Assembly: GCA_937890005.1 (NCBI GenBank)
Contig: CALBZA010000038.1
Location: 1-64,000, forward strand
DNA length: 64,000 nucleotides
Source: an uncultured Verrucomicrobia subdivision 3 bacterium
GTDB taxonomy: Bacteria > Verrucomicrobiota > Verrucomicrobiia > Limisphaerales > DASXHY01
Direction: 5' to 3'
Position 1 is the stretch's first letter. Each line of letters starts with the position of its first letter. A model generated the notes under the pieces. The model saw nothing but the letters and a program-made list of their open reading frames with translations, was not told the origin of the DNA and made no database searches. A program made the position numbers and the translations under genes. Below, in pieces: positions 21,001-26,778 of the stretch.

Positions 21001-22542
21001 GGACGCGGTGTGGAGCATGCAATGCTCGCTCGTTTGGGCACCCTTGCCCGCGAACGCGAGCTGGAGTGGGTGACGGTTCATTTTGTCAAATCCGAGAAGA
21101 ACAAACCCGCGCACGATTTCCTCGAAAACGTCGGTGCAAACTTCCGTCAGGCATTGAATGGCGGTTTCGTTTACCGCTTCCCCGCCGCGACTGCGGCAAA
21201 GATTGCTTTCACTCCGAAAGAATCTCCTCGTGGAACGTCGAATCGCTCAGACGAGTCGGAAAAGAAAACCTCTGCTCGAACCGGTTCGCGACCGGAACTT
21301 TGCGGAAACCGGTTTCGTCGCTATCGGCAGCTCGCGTTTGAAGCCGCCGATCCCACCGCCATTCACGCCACGATGGAATCCCGCGTCACCCGTCGGACAT
21401 CTCGTCCCAGCGACCTCACGCCGCCGCGCAGCGAGATGGAACACCGGCTCTGCGACCTGTGGCAGCAGCTGTTGCGGATCGAGAAGGTCGGCATTCACGA
21501 CAACTTCTTTGAACTCGGCGGCCATTCGCTGCTGGCGGTCAGATTGTTTGCCGAACTGGAAAAACTGACCGGTCGGAAATATCCGCTCGTCACTGTGTTC
21601 CAGGCGCCCACGATCGAACAGCTCGCGGCTGTTCTCGATGGCAGCAACGACGCCATGGTTCGTTCGCCGATCGTTCCCGTTCAGCCGAACGGCGATCTTC
21701 CGCCAGTCTTTCTCGCACACGGTGCCGGAGGTGACGTGCTGTGGGGGTACGCGAATCTCGCCCAGCATCTTCCGCCGGATCAGCCGATCTACGGAATCAA
21801 ATCGCGTGGCCAGATCGGGCTGGAGGAATTCGACACCATCGAAGAGATGGCGCGTTATTACGTTGAGGAAATTCAAAAGATTCAACCGCACGGACCTTAT
21901 TATGTCGGCGGTTATTGCCTCGGCGGAAACGTCGCCTACGAAATGGCGCGTCAGCTCAAAATGAACGGTGAGGAAGTCGCGCTGGTGGCATTGATCGATG
22001 CCTCGCCGTCAAACGCCGGTTACGAAAGGCCGCAGTGGTGGAATCCGAAGTTCCCCTTCCGGTTCGCGCGGAACTTCTGGTATTGGCTCGAAGATTTCCG
22101 CGATCTGTCCTCCGAGGACCGCCGCCGATTCTTCATCCGCAAAGGCCGCATTTTCGGCCGCAAGCTGAAGCAGAAGTTTTCCGGCAGGAATGGATCGTCC
22201 GCGGACGTCGATCTCGAGGAGGTCATCGACCCATCCTACTTCCCCGAACACGAACTCAGGTTCTGGGAAATTCACCTGAGAGCGCTCGTGACCCACACTG
22301 AGAAATACTATCCGGGAACCGTGACTCTGATCCGGACGCGCGGCCAGCCGATGTTCTGTTCACTGGCAGAGGATTTCTGCTGGGGCAAGGTGGCCGGGCG
22401 CGTCGAGATCCGGCGGATTCCCGGTTCACACGAAAACATATTCATGGAACCCAATGTGAAACATCTCGCCCACGAGCTGCAGGACGCGCTCGCGGCCGCC
22501 CGGAAAACCCAACCTCGCACGGACGCTGTCGCCAACGCATGA
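9094..22542 (+). CDS. Giant NRPS: C-A-T-TE-A-T-C-A-T-C-FkbH-T-TE
   Basis: 4482 residues. Domains in order: C1 (about 34-480, HHIVCDEWS); A1 (495-980, pocket D-A-F-F-L-G-V-T-F, Val/Ile type); T1 (Ser near 1037); TE1 (1100-1365, Cys1170, His1341); A2 (1400-1890, pocket D-I-E-D-V-G-T-V-S, substrate unknown); T2 (Ser1946); C2 (2000-2440, THELACDA replaces HHxxxDG); A3 (2460-2935, pocket D-L-F-N-N-A-L-T-Y, alanine type); T3 (Ser2992); C3 (3053-3486, HHTISDG intact); FkbH-like HAD domain (3500-4040, DLDNT at 3704-3708); T4 (Ser4145); TE2 (4200-4470, Cys4275, Asp4302, His4446). No epimerisation domain is present. T1-TE1 and T4-TE2 resemble each other closely, suggesting fusion of two assembly lines. 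The stop overlaps the exporter start (ATGA). The reading frame is open throughout, which argues for a functional gene. Confidence 0.93.
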   Translation: MNLISRPVDTTVSNDRRTLLEEQLRQATAEPETVPLSFAQQRLWLLDQLEPDSALYNVPLALELSGPLHVEALQKALGELIRRHEILRTRFKCIDEMPVQVVESSGNVTFVMHDVIDAPESERESHATRLVREEINRPFDLSTGPLLKAMLVRFSAERHWFVLTFHHIVCDEWSLRICLEEIAALYDSAHRGRVSGLADLPIQYADYALWQRDRLAGEIGEKQLEYWRKQLQGTPPPLELPADFPRGVTPTFRGNTLSHTLPPRLSVGLKDIAGRSGTSLFMVLLAAFKTLLHRYTQQTDLVIGSPIAGRNQLETEDLIGFFVNTLVLRTSLDGNPSFTELLHRVRETTLAAYANQDLPFEKLVEALRPERSLNHNPFTRLMFAVQTHRLDEIRWPGLKARLIDVFTETAKFDLTFIVQELEHNLVARVEYNTALFREDTMQRLLMQFETLLDGIATQPQRRLSELSLLSESEKSAMLCDWNATARDYPRDRSVAQLFEAQAAATPDAVAVSYGKETLTYAELNSRANQLARHLLQFGVGPEVPVGLCVERSPSLLVGMLAILKAGGAYVPLDPSYPKARLAHMLGDAGAPVLITQQHLLAFLPRTHARVICINSDWELIARQPQDNLQATINGNNTAYIIYTSGSTGQPKGVAVPHRAISRLVLNTDYIQIDANDCIAQASNTSFDAATFEIWGALLNGARLAGISFDVALSPEDFARELREQKISVLFLTTALFNQIAADQSDAFSCARVLLFGGEAVDPRWIREVLKHPPQHLLHVYGPTENTTFSTWHEIKAVTPDAHTIPIGRPIANSQCYVLDSNLNPVPVGVPGELHVAGDGLANGYWKQPELTARKFIPNPWSQSSENRWLYKTGDLVRWLADGSIEFVGRIDSQVKLRGFRVELGEIENILSQHPGIRNCAVTVHSHNSGDRKLAAYFVSQGRKAPSLPELRDFLKQKLPDYMIPSSFVRLDALPLTPNGKVDRKSLPEPERVRPELEKRYATPQDAVEVELTRIWENVLGIKPIGIQDKFFELGGHSLLAVRVISQIEKHFGRKLKLATIFQAQTIEQLAAILRKEIQEDSAISGTSIVEIQPKGTRPPLFFIHGAGGGMFWGYVNLSRHLGPDQPVYGLRSRGLDGREEFESIEEMARHYIADMRVIQPRGPYHLGGYCFGGNVAYEMARQLEEQGEEVRTLALFNCAPANSSYSRLSFSPRWFFRFGVNLCYWMRYFLGWSPEQRREFFRWKVEMLQRRATRLLGNADQHNGRIDASELVDLSSFSDDQRQLWEQHIYALVHYHPRPFQGKVQLFRSPGHPWLCSFEDDYGWGEIARSGVEIRVVPGMHEQILEEPCVASLANALSEVLTRQNNVPVEDTKPAASPAGPMPNPEWNQVRADYPVNHSYTEHFEAQVKKTPHALALRFQDQDLTYAELNARANQLAHRLKALGAGPEVLIAVCLERSIDLPVSLLAILKSGAAYLPLDRSYPKDRLAYMLSDSGARVLITTSDFTSQLDAGSATVICLNDPMEQKRIAEHPGTDPRTHASPLNLAYVIYTSGSTGAPKGVQITHRSLLNHNFAVAEAYRLGPSDRVLQFSPFSFDISVEELFPSWISGCALVMRSDDDISSVHRFLSFIAKEKITAIDIPTAYWHEIVDHLRTEQLPESLRLVVIGGEKATDDAWQCWKERARETVQLINTYGPTEATVSATLHIADRNEKTLPIGKPLPNTQALILDANLQPVPVGAEGELHIGGAGLARGYLNRPDLTASKFIPNPFPEIASERLYKTGDVARFRPDGTIEFAGRTDEQVKIRGFRIELGEIETALRSHPAIKDAVVIAREDIPGKKRLVSYIVPRNGNAPGVSELLQMLKSKLPPYMVPSAFVPLPSLPMTPSGKVDRKNLPAPGDDRPELAEEYAAPRTPIETVIANIWSEVLGINKVGIKDNFFDLGGHSLLAIQVISRIREALQVEVPLGSLFTFPTVATLAESLSETATETQPVLPASAMQGKRLPLTDAQRRIWFLDHFEPQQSSYNIPTVLRLRGPLNLNALEQAFTELARRHEALRALFPSANGEPTQIICEPKPIQLPVTDLRHLPQSEREERANAMAVQEGRRSYALSSPMLRPFLWQLAENDHLLLIVTHELACDAYSARLLVKELTALYGAFATSTAPALPDPAIRYEDIPSHVTISPERIQDELAFWKRELQGAPALLELPTDRPRPPHQRDDGARQNIRFSSSLTASLQRLGEAHGCDLFCTLLAGFQTLLARYSGSSDIVVGSLLRNRNRPELNGTIAKIENTVVLRNDLSGSPSFSDLLRKTGERTRTALAAGDFPFELILDELRPERNASYTPVFQVMFTFEPEPLPAMNVAGLEFAPVDLDNKTSKLDLRLHLEQSPDGLRGFIEYNTDLFEPSRMERMADHLLTLLSAAESDPAQSIATLPLMPEAESRRVLNEWNATTLSYPASATLISLFEQQAAATPQATALISGTDRLSYAELNARANQLAHHLASLGVGPGVLVGICLERSWRLLVGILGVLKAGGAYVPLDPAYPKERLAFILQDARAPILLTQESLRGFLPDNSGRLLCLDSDWSSIHIHSQENPACRAQSSDLAYVIYTSGSTGQPKGVAIENRAAVALIFWAREVFNSEELAGVLASTSICFDLSIFEMFVPLCAGGKVILAQNALALPSLDAAAEVTLINTVPSAIRELLRIRGIPPGVRVVNLAGEPLATSIVNQIHGETNVEKVYDLYGPSETTTYSTFTLRRPSEAPTIGKPLANEQVYVLDPNRQPVPVGVPGELYIGGDKLARGYLNRPELTAEKFVSNPFQPGRRLYRTGDLARWRADGNLEFLGRIDHQVKIRGFRIELGEIETAYRKHPDIRDVIVLARETPDGPKRLVGYLVCRNRKRVPSDELRRFGKEHLPEYMIPSAFVLLDELPLTPNGKVNRKALPDPEGDDRDFSTPCLAPRTPVEAQLAAIWREVLRLRQVGVQDNFFELGGDSLLAIQVISRVRETCKVELPLFSLFDAPTIELLATGLESGTWTQNQRPVLPLQRIPREGKLPVSFVQERLWFLHQLDPGDYSYNVAVALRIKGPLNTAALQRAFNMIAERHESLRSVFAYEDGLLTQRIKQGQTLPIDTTDLSHPADQSETRLEQWLRRESQHPFDLAAGPLTRIGLAALSKTDHALLVVMHHTISDGWSLTLLFQELELIYAALAQNKPAPVLPELPLQYADFAAWKRQQMQGALLDQELDFWKRKLAGAPDSIALPFDRAPSEKTTNRGGRQLITLPKSISDTIAQVSQRQNSTAFTVLTAALCAVLEKWSHQRDLVVGTVVAGRNRREMENLIGCFMNFLPIRTRMSGEESGIELLAKVKASVLEAQDHQDCPFERIVEAVNPERHKNQNPLYNVALLLQNFPTEMFRNPDLQVTTIPVDLEAALLDLRFEAEWNNGQMELACEYKSDLFDDTTIQELLACYQQFLEIILFKPETRLSDFRLPQALDAQARTARSRDAHLTIAVASTFTAEPVEDSLRYWAKELELPAKVEFAGYNQVFQELLDPGSLLNGNSRGMNVLLIRPEDWLKDAGGNADRSAALKRVAGEFVDAVKSAASHAQVPILTILCPRSVDSTTDTSLSAAIDEAEATIATGMRNVANLHLITSDELLRQYSVRDYYDASGDELGRVPFTPVFFTALGTAIMRRLHVLNRTPHKVIVLDLDNTLWSGVCGEDGAAGICIDAPRKAFQEFMRAQQESGRLLAVCSKNNPEDVSDVFAQRLDMPLRHEHFVAWKTNWLPKSENLKALAQELNLGLDSFIFIDDNPVECAEVEANCPEVLTLQLPEDPEQIPAFLQHCWVFDHTNVTTEDRKRGEMYRENLQREQLRSKSSGLADFIASLQLQIDITPMTDDQLARVSQLTHRTNQFNCTTIRRSETEIRQLLATSEIFTVSVRDRFGDYGLVGVMIASVKETGVDVDTFLLSCRVLGRGVEHAMLARLGTLARERELEWVTVHFVKSEKNKPAHDFLENVGANFRQALNGGFVYRFPAATAAKIAFTPKESPRGTSNRSDESEKKTSARTGSRPELCGNRFRRYRQLAFEAADPTAIHATMESRVTRRTSRPSDLTPPRSEMEHRLCDLWQQLLRIEKVGIHDNFFELGGHSLLAVRLFAELEKLTGRKYPLVTVFQAPTIEQLAAVLDGSNDAMVRSPIVPVQPNGDLPPVFLAHGAGGDVLWGYANLAQHLPPDQPIYGIKSRGQIGLEEFDTIEEMARYYVEEIQKIQPHGPYYVGGYCLGGNVAYEMARQLKMNGEEVALVALIDASPSNAGYERPQWWNPKFPFRFARNFWYWLEDFRDLSSEDRRRFFIRKGRIFGRKLKQKFSGRNGSSADVDLEEVIDPSYFPEHELRFWEIHLRALVTHTEKYYPGTVTLIRTRGQPMFCSLAEDFCWGKVAGRVEIRRIPGSHENIFMEPNVKHLAHELQDALAAARKTQPRTDAVANA
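12349..13190 (+). other. Internal thioesterase domain TE1 (Cys nucleophile, catalytic Asp replaced)
   Basis: An alpha/beta hydrolase type I thioesterase within the giant NRPS. It begins PLFFIHGAGGG and has GGYCFGGNVAYEMARQL, so the nucleophile is Cys1170 instead of Ser. The catalytic His1341 is in PGMHEQIL. Exactly 27 residues after the nucleophile, where surfactin-type TEs have Asp, this domain has Asn1197 (LALFNCAP). An Asp-rich stretch SFEDDYGWG further on could supply an alternative acid. It is followed directly by A2 with no condensation domain. Confidence 0.85.
13246..15060 (+). other. Condensation-less A2-T2 unit following the internal thioesterase
   Basis: An intact adenylation domain (TSGSTGAPKG near 1550, NTYGPTEATV, KIRGFRIELGEIE, A10 PSGKVDR) plus a carrier domain with Ser1946. 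The pocket segment FDISVEELFPSW and AIDIPTAYWHE places Glu and Asp at positions equivalent to 239 and 278 of GrsA. The acidic pair could favour a cationic substrate, but no known code was recognised. Lacking an upstream C domain, it looks like a loading module embedded in the middle of a protein. Confidence 0.8.
19590..21220 (+). other. FkbH-like glyceryl-transfer domain within the giant NRPS
   Basis: About 540 residues with the full two-part architecture of FkbH proteins: an N-terminal part (IAVASTFTAEPVEDSLRYW, YNQVFQELLDP) and a HAD part with VIVLDLDNTLWSGV (Asp3704/Asp3706), VCSKNNP, FIDDNPVE and a C-terminal acyltransferase-like region. Known FkbH domains take 1,3-bisphosphoglycerate, remove phosphate and place a glyceryl group on a carrier thiol. 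It occupies the position of an A domain between C3 and T4, so the last building block is predicted to be glycerate-like rather than an amino acid. Confidence 0.85.
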
Positions 22543-24215
22543 AGATACTCGCCTTTATCTGGGAATCGTGCCGGCGAATGATGGTCATCACGACCGTCGT
22601 CGCCCTGATCAGCGGCGCTTGCAATGCAGCTTTGATCGGCCTCGTGAATCATGCTCTGACCGGCCCGCTCAGTCCCGGTGCCATCCTCATCTGGGCCTTC
22701 GTGGCGGTCGGACTCGGCAAGTTGATCAGCAACTTTGTCGCGCAGGTATTGCTCGCGAAGTTCTCGCAAACGGTCGTCGCCCAGTTGCGGCGGGATCTGA
22801 TCCGCAAGGTGCTGACCGTTCCGCTGCGGCAGCTGGAGGAACTGGGCGCGCCACGAATTCTCATGGCGTTGACCGACGACGTGAACAGCATCACCAATGC
22901 GCTCCTCGCCATTCCGACGGTCACGGTGAACGTAGCCATTCTTCTCGGCGGCGCCGCGTATCTCGGCTGGCTGTCGTGGCAGGTGCTGCTCGCAGTCTGT
23001 GTCACCATTGTTCTGGGCGGGATCAGCTACCGGATGATCATGACCAGCGCGTTTCGACATCTGAACCTCGCGCGTGAACAGGGCGACACGTTGTACGAAC
23101 ATTTCCGGGCGCTCACCGAAGGCATCAAGGAGCTGAAGCTGCATCGGAATCGTCGGCGCGCGTTCCTCACACAGGACGTTCAGAAAACCACCGAAGCATA
23201 CCAGCAGCACACCGTCGCTGCCGAAATGCGATTCATCCTTTCCCAGAACTGGACGCATTTTCTCTACTTTGCGTTGATCGGCCTGATCCTCTTTCTTCTG
23301 CCGAAACTGGTTCCCATGGACCGGCCCACGCTGACGGGATACGTGATCACAACATTGTATCTGATGGGACCGCTGTCGGGCGCATTGAGCAGTTTGTCGC
23401 TGTTTGGACGCGCGAATGTGGCCTTGCAGAAGATCGATGAGATCGGCATTGCGTTGACTGAAAATTCGCGCGAAACCTGCCCGCTTGATGCGGTCGAAGT
23501 GCCTCGCCGTTTTGAACAGATCGAACTGGTCGGCGTTTCCCACACCTACCGTCATGAGAAGGATGACAGTCATTTCGTCCTAGGTCCGATCAACCTGCGT
23601 TTGAACGCCGGCGAACTGGTCTTCCTGGTCGGCGGCAACGGCAGCGGCAAATCCACTCTCGCGAAAATCATCGCCGGTCTTTACTCACCCGAAGGCGGCG
23701 AAATCCGGCTCGACGGCACAACCATCACCGATCGAAATCGCGACGAATACCGTCAGCTGTTTTCCGCCGTGTTTGTCGATTTCTACCTGTTCCACACGTT
23801 GCTCGGACTCGGCTCGGAGGAACTCGATGCGCAGGCGTCCGAATATCTCGAACAGCTGCATCTCAGCCACAAGATCAAGGTGAACAAAGGCGTGCTCTCC
23901 ACCACGTCGGTTTCCCAGGGACAACGCAAACGCCTTGCGCTGCTCACGGCTTATCTCGAAGACCGCCCCTTCTATCTCTTCGACGAATGGGCGGCGGATC
24001 AGGATCCGCATTTCAAAAACGTCTTTTACACCCAGCTGCTTCCCGAACTGAAACAGCGCGGCAAAACCGTGCTCGTGATTTCGCACGACGACAAATATTT
24101 CCACGTCGCCGACCGGGTCATCAAACTCGACTACGGCAAACTCGTCACCCAGCCGCATCTGCCCGAACCGCGGCTGGAGGCATTCGTCGCAGCCGGCGAA
24201 AATCTGAAACGCTGA
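22539..24215 (+). CDS. Cyclic peptide export ABC transporter (PvdE/SyrD-like)
   Basis: 558 residues with a fused six-helix membrane domain (about 1-310) and a C-terminal ATPase. This family moves nonribosomal peptides or siderophore precursors across the inner membrane. Walker A is GGNGSGKS with Lys371, the signature is VSQGQRKR near 459, and the Walker B region reads FYLFDEWAADQDPHFKNVFY near 480, a stretch typical of the PvdE/YojI group. The family works as a homodimer. ATG 22539 overlaps the stop of the giant NRPS gene, which ties export to peptide assembly. It probably carries the NRPS product, or an acylated precursor of it, out of the cytoplasm. Confidence 0.92.
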   Translation: MKILAFIWESCRRMMVITTVVALISGACNAALIGLVNHALTGPLSPGAILIWAFVAVGLGKLISNFVAQVLLAKFSQTVVAQLRRDLIRKVLTVPLRQLEELGAPRILMALTDDVNSITNALLAIPTVTVNVAILLGGAAYLGWLSWQVLLAVCVTIVLGGISYRMIMTSAFRHLNLAREQGDTLYEHFRALTEGIKELKLHRNRRRAFLTQDVQKTTEAYQQHTVAAEMRFILSQNWTHFLYFALIGLILFLLPKLVPMDRPTLTGYVITTLYLMGPLSGALSSLSLFGRANVALQKIDEIGIALTENSRETCPLDAVEVPRRFEQIELVGVSHTYRHEKDDSHFVLGPINLRLNAGELVFLVGGNGSGKSTLAKIIAGLYSPEGGEIRLDGTTITDRNRDEYRQLFSAVFVDFYLFHTLLGLGSEELDAQASEYLEQLHLSHKIKVNKGVLSTTSVSQGQRKRLALLTAYLEDRPFYLFDEWAADQDPHFKNVFYTQLLPELKQRGKTVLVISHDDKYFHVADRVIKLDYGKLVTQPHLPEPRLEAFVAAGENLKR

Positions 24216-24222
24216 TTTGAAA

Positions 24223-24951
24223 ATGGAAACCGATTTGGATCGATTGGCAATGCGGGCGCGGCCGACTGGTTCGCCCATAATGCATCAAACCTGGCAAAAC
24301 CTCCTGTTCCTGCACTGGCCAATCGATCCCGCTCTTCTCCGTCCACACATCCCGATGCGCCTCGAACTCGACACCTTCGATGGCAAAGCATGGATCGGGA
24401 TCACGCCATTCGAAATGACTGACGTGCATCTGACCGGCATCCCGCCGATCCCGGGCCTGGCATCATTGCTCGAACTGAACGTTCGCACCTACGTTCATCT
24501 CAATGGGAAACCCGGCGTCTGGTTCTTCTCTCTCGACGCGTCGAAACTGCTTCCGGCGCTCGCAGCGCGCGTGCTGTACATGCTTCCGTATTACACGGCC
24601 GAAATGAAATCGCTGCAGAACGTTGACGAGCATCAGTTCTTTTCAAAGCGCACAGTCGGCCCCGCGGCCGAGTTTCAGGCTCGATGGAGGACCGGCATGC
24701 GCCTGCGCGATCCCGATGCCCACTCGCTCGCATTCTTCCTTGTCGAACGCTACGCGCTGTTCGCCGGCAGCAGCGAAAATCTTACGATGTCCCGCATCTA
24801 TCATCATCCGTGGATTCTGGATGAAGTTCCGGAGGTTGAATATCGCTCCAGCATGGTCGCAGCGCTGAATCTCCCCGAACCCGACACGACGCCTCTTGCT
24901 CACTTTTCGAAGTCATTAAGCGTCGAGATCTGGGAACCGCAATCCGTCTGA
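24223..24951 (+). CDS. DUF2071 (YqjF-like) family protein
   Basis: About 242 residues from ATG 24223; an in-frame TTG at 24217 would add two. The sequence shows the features of YqjF/DUF2071 proteins: MHQTWQNLLFLHWPIDPALLRPHIP near the start, GKAWIGITPFEM, then ELNVRTYVHLNGKPGVWFFSLDA. The fold is related to acetoacetate decarboxylase, but no reaction is established for the family. It starts 7 bases after the exporter stop on the same strand and closes the NRPS operon. A tailoring or accessory role is possible by position only. No signal peptide or membrane helix is evident. Confidence 0.85.
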   Translation: METDLDRLAMRARPTGSPIMHQTWQNLLFLHWPIDPALLRPHIPMRLELDTFDGKAWIGITPFEMTDVHLTGIPPIPGLASLLELNVRTYVHLNGKPGVWFFSLDASKLLPALAARVLYMLPYYTAEMKSLQNVDEHQFFSKRTVGPAAEFQARWRTGMRLRDPDAHSLAFFLVERYALFAGSSENLTMSRIYHHPWILDEVPEVEYRSSMVAALNLPEPDTTPLAHFSKSLSVEIWEPQSV

Positions 24952-25625
24952 GAGACGTTGCTATCGTAAAAGCTTTTCCAACCACCGATAAACACGCATC
25001 GACACGGATAAGGTTTGCCGGGTTCAACTTTGAGAAATCGAGATTTCTCCAATTCATTTTTGGGAGCGCGACTGTGTGCTTCAGCTCCAGTCGCAGCAAC
25101 GATCGTTTCCCTCACGCAGATTTGTCGAATCAGACGAATCAGTGAGAGGCACTGTGTTAAACAGATTCCGCCGTTACATCGTTCTACATTGCTGCGGCCG
25201 GTCTGCAACACAGCCCGTCTATTTTCAGACAGACACCGTGAAAAAAGCGCCGCCCAGCTGTTTCAATTTTTCATAGTCGCTGAGTAACGAAGCGGACCGT
25301 GCGGGCCGAATGCAATCGAGCGAAATGGTCAGTGTCAGGCGACCAAAACCTCTCATTAACACCGTGCTTCAGCGCGGTGAAGCTGGCACTGAATGAACGA
25401 GCCGTTTCAACGGCTTTGTGGACGATTCCCGCCAATGACGGCACACAGGACAAACGCTTCTCAACCACAGATTGACACCGATCGACACGGATAGGGATTG
25501 CTTTGAAGTCTGAAAACGTCGGGGACTGATTTCGATGCTGGAGAATTTGAGCGGTTCGAATTTCGCAGCATCGGTGTTCATCGGTGTCCATCCGTGGTTA
25601 ACCCGCCACTCCCATCCCGCTCGGA
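24952..25625. other. Gene-poor region with hairpin and interspersed repeats
   Basis: No convincing gene. GCGACTG at 25068-25074 and CAGTCGC at 25088-25094 form a hairpin. A 'ccgatcgacacggatagg'-type repeat occurs near 24983 and 25470, and an inverted relative ('atcggtgtccatccgtggt') lies near 25575-25605. Such units are scattered repeats of the genome rather than coding sequence. The segment marks the end of the NRPS operon and the start of the accessory region. Confidence 0.6.
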
Positions 25626-26111
25626 TTAAGAACGCCTGACTGTCTTGACCAGGTCCCAAACAATGTGCGGAAACTCCGCCGCCCACCAATACACGCCAAG
25701 GGGAATTGCCAGCGTCAAAATGGTTCCCGCCGTCAGACGCCAGAATTCGACCTTTTCGAACGCAGGAAGATCATGAGCAACGGAACTCCAGAACACTGCA
25801 AGAACACTGAAAAGCGCAAGCGTCACAGGGATGCCCGCAAGCGTCGGCCAGGATCGCAGTCTGCAAAGAACTTCTCCAACGAGCGTTGCCGGAAGGAAGA
25901 GAAGAAACGTCACGGCTGCGGTTCCTGCCAATAACAGCATCAATCCAACCGGATACACCGCGGGACTTCCCATCCCGCCGCCTGTAACCGATGCCCAAAT
26001 AAGCAACGCGAAATAAGTAACGGTCCACAAAACGCATCCCACAACAAAGACCGCTCCCGCCGCAACAGCATGCCGGGCAACGAACGAACCGATGATTCCT
26101 GCGACGCGCAT
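25626..26111 (-). CDS. Hypothetical multi-pass membrane protein
   Basis: 161 residues from ATG 26111; a TTG 14 codons upstream would overlap the neighbouring gene. Four hydrophobic segments are visible: FVARHAVAAGAVFVVGCVLW, a PAVYPVGLMLLLAGTAAV region, LAGIPVTLALFSVLAVFW and TLAIPLGVYWW. No catalytic motif or known family was recognised. It lies 10 bases downstream of another small membrane-protein gene on the same strand, so the two probably form an operon and may act together in the inner membrane. Confidence 0.6.
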   Translation of the reverse strand: MRVAGIIGSFVARHAVAAGAVFVVGCVLWTVTYFALLIWASVTGGGMGSPAVYPVGLMLLLAGTAAVTFLLFLPATLVGEVLCRLRSWPTLAGIPVTLALFSVLAVFWSSVAHDLPAFEKVEFWRLTAGTILTLAIPLGVYWWAAEFPHIVWDLVKTVRRS

Positions 26112-26121
26112 GTCCCCTTTT

Positions 26122-26529
26122 CTACCTGCGCCGACAATGTCGAACAACACCAACGATCAGACCAATCACAGCGCCAGCTGCAAATCCAAGCGGTCCTGTG
26201 ATGAAAATGCCCAGCATTGGGCCCTGATTCGACTTCGGCATAAAAATCATTGGCCCGACAAAACCCGCGATGAAGCTGATGCCTCCAATCACAACACCAC
26301 CTACAAGCGCATGCAGCATGAGCACACGATCCAGTGCAACATGACCTCGAAAAGCAAACCACCAGCACAGGCTGGCTGCCGCAAAAAAACTCAGGATGAA
26401 CCCGGCCCAAAAGAGATCGAAACCGGTCCGCACGAACGAAACCGCAAGCCCGCTCAGCGGCAGCGCTGCAATTCCCGCAAAGATTCTTAACAGTATAAAG
26501 TTCGATTGACCTGATTCAGCATTCATCAC
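26122..26529 (-). CDS. Hypothetical membrane protein with four predicted helices
   Basis: 135 residues. Hydrophobic segments are seen at about 12-30 (ILLRIFAGIAALPLSGLAV), 38-58 (LFWAGFILSFFAAASLCWW), 70-95 (LMLHALVGGVVIGGISFIAG) and 105-128 (GIFITGPLGFAAGAVIGLIV). A short basic tail HCRRR follows. No known domain was recognised. It is the first gene of a two-gene unit with the membrane protein that ends at 25626. Strand and character (small, hydrophobic, unknown) match other genes of this accessory region. Confidence 0.6.
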   Translation of the reverse strand: MMNAESGQSNFILLRIFAGIAALPLSGLAVSFVRTGFDLFWAGFILSFFAAASLCWWFAFRGHVALDRVLMLHALVGGVVIGGISFIAGFVGPMIFMPKSNQGPMLGIFITGPLGFAAGAVIGLIVGVVRHCRRR

Positions 26530-26649
26530 TCAAAGCCAACAGCAGTTCAAAAGCCACCTTCAGAGCGGTTTTAGAAAAACTGCAGCTGCCGAGGTCAGGA
26601 AGCGGACGCTTTCCGGCGGCAACGTGTTCGACAACCACTACACGAATTC

Positions 26650-26707
26650 AATCGTCAGACCTTCCGCTTGCGCAACGCATACACGAGAAACGATCCCAAT
26701 CCAGAGA
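26650..26707 (-). repeat. 58-bp duplicate of the 3' end of the gene at 27318-27578
   Basis: Bases 26650-26707 are identical to 27313-27370, which encode the last 18 residues (ending LVYALRKRKV), stop codon and a few downstream bases of the small membrane protein. The copy lacks the rest of the gene, so it is a non-functional fragment. The two copies flank the frameshifted gene at 26779-27135. Confidence 0.9.
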
Positions 26708-26778
26708 CAACTCACACGCGCACCTTGAATGCAGCGGTCTAAATCCAGCAAGGTCCAACAAAAGTAATCAACGAATGC

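Noticed and set aside
18511..21114. Long minus-strand frames (461 and 385 codons) over C3 and FkbH
   Set aside because: Antisense shadows; composition typical of reversed coding DNA and no recognisable domain.
25831..26016. attC-like translated motif (ANNSINPTG) on the plus strand at about 25.95 kb
   Set aside because: It lies inside a minus-strand membrane-protein gene and has no palindromic arms.
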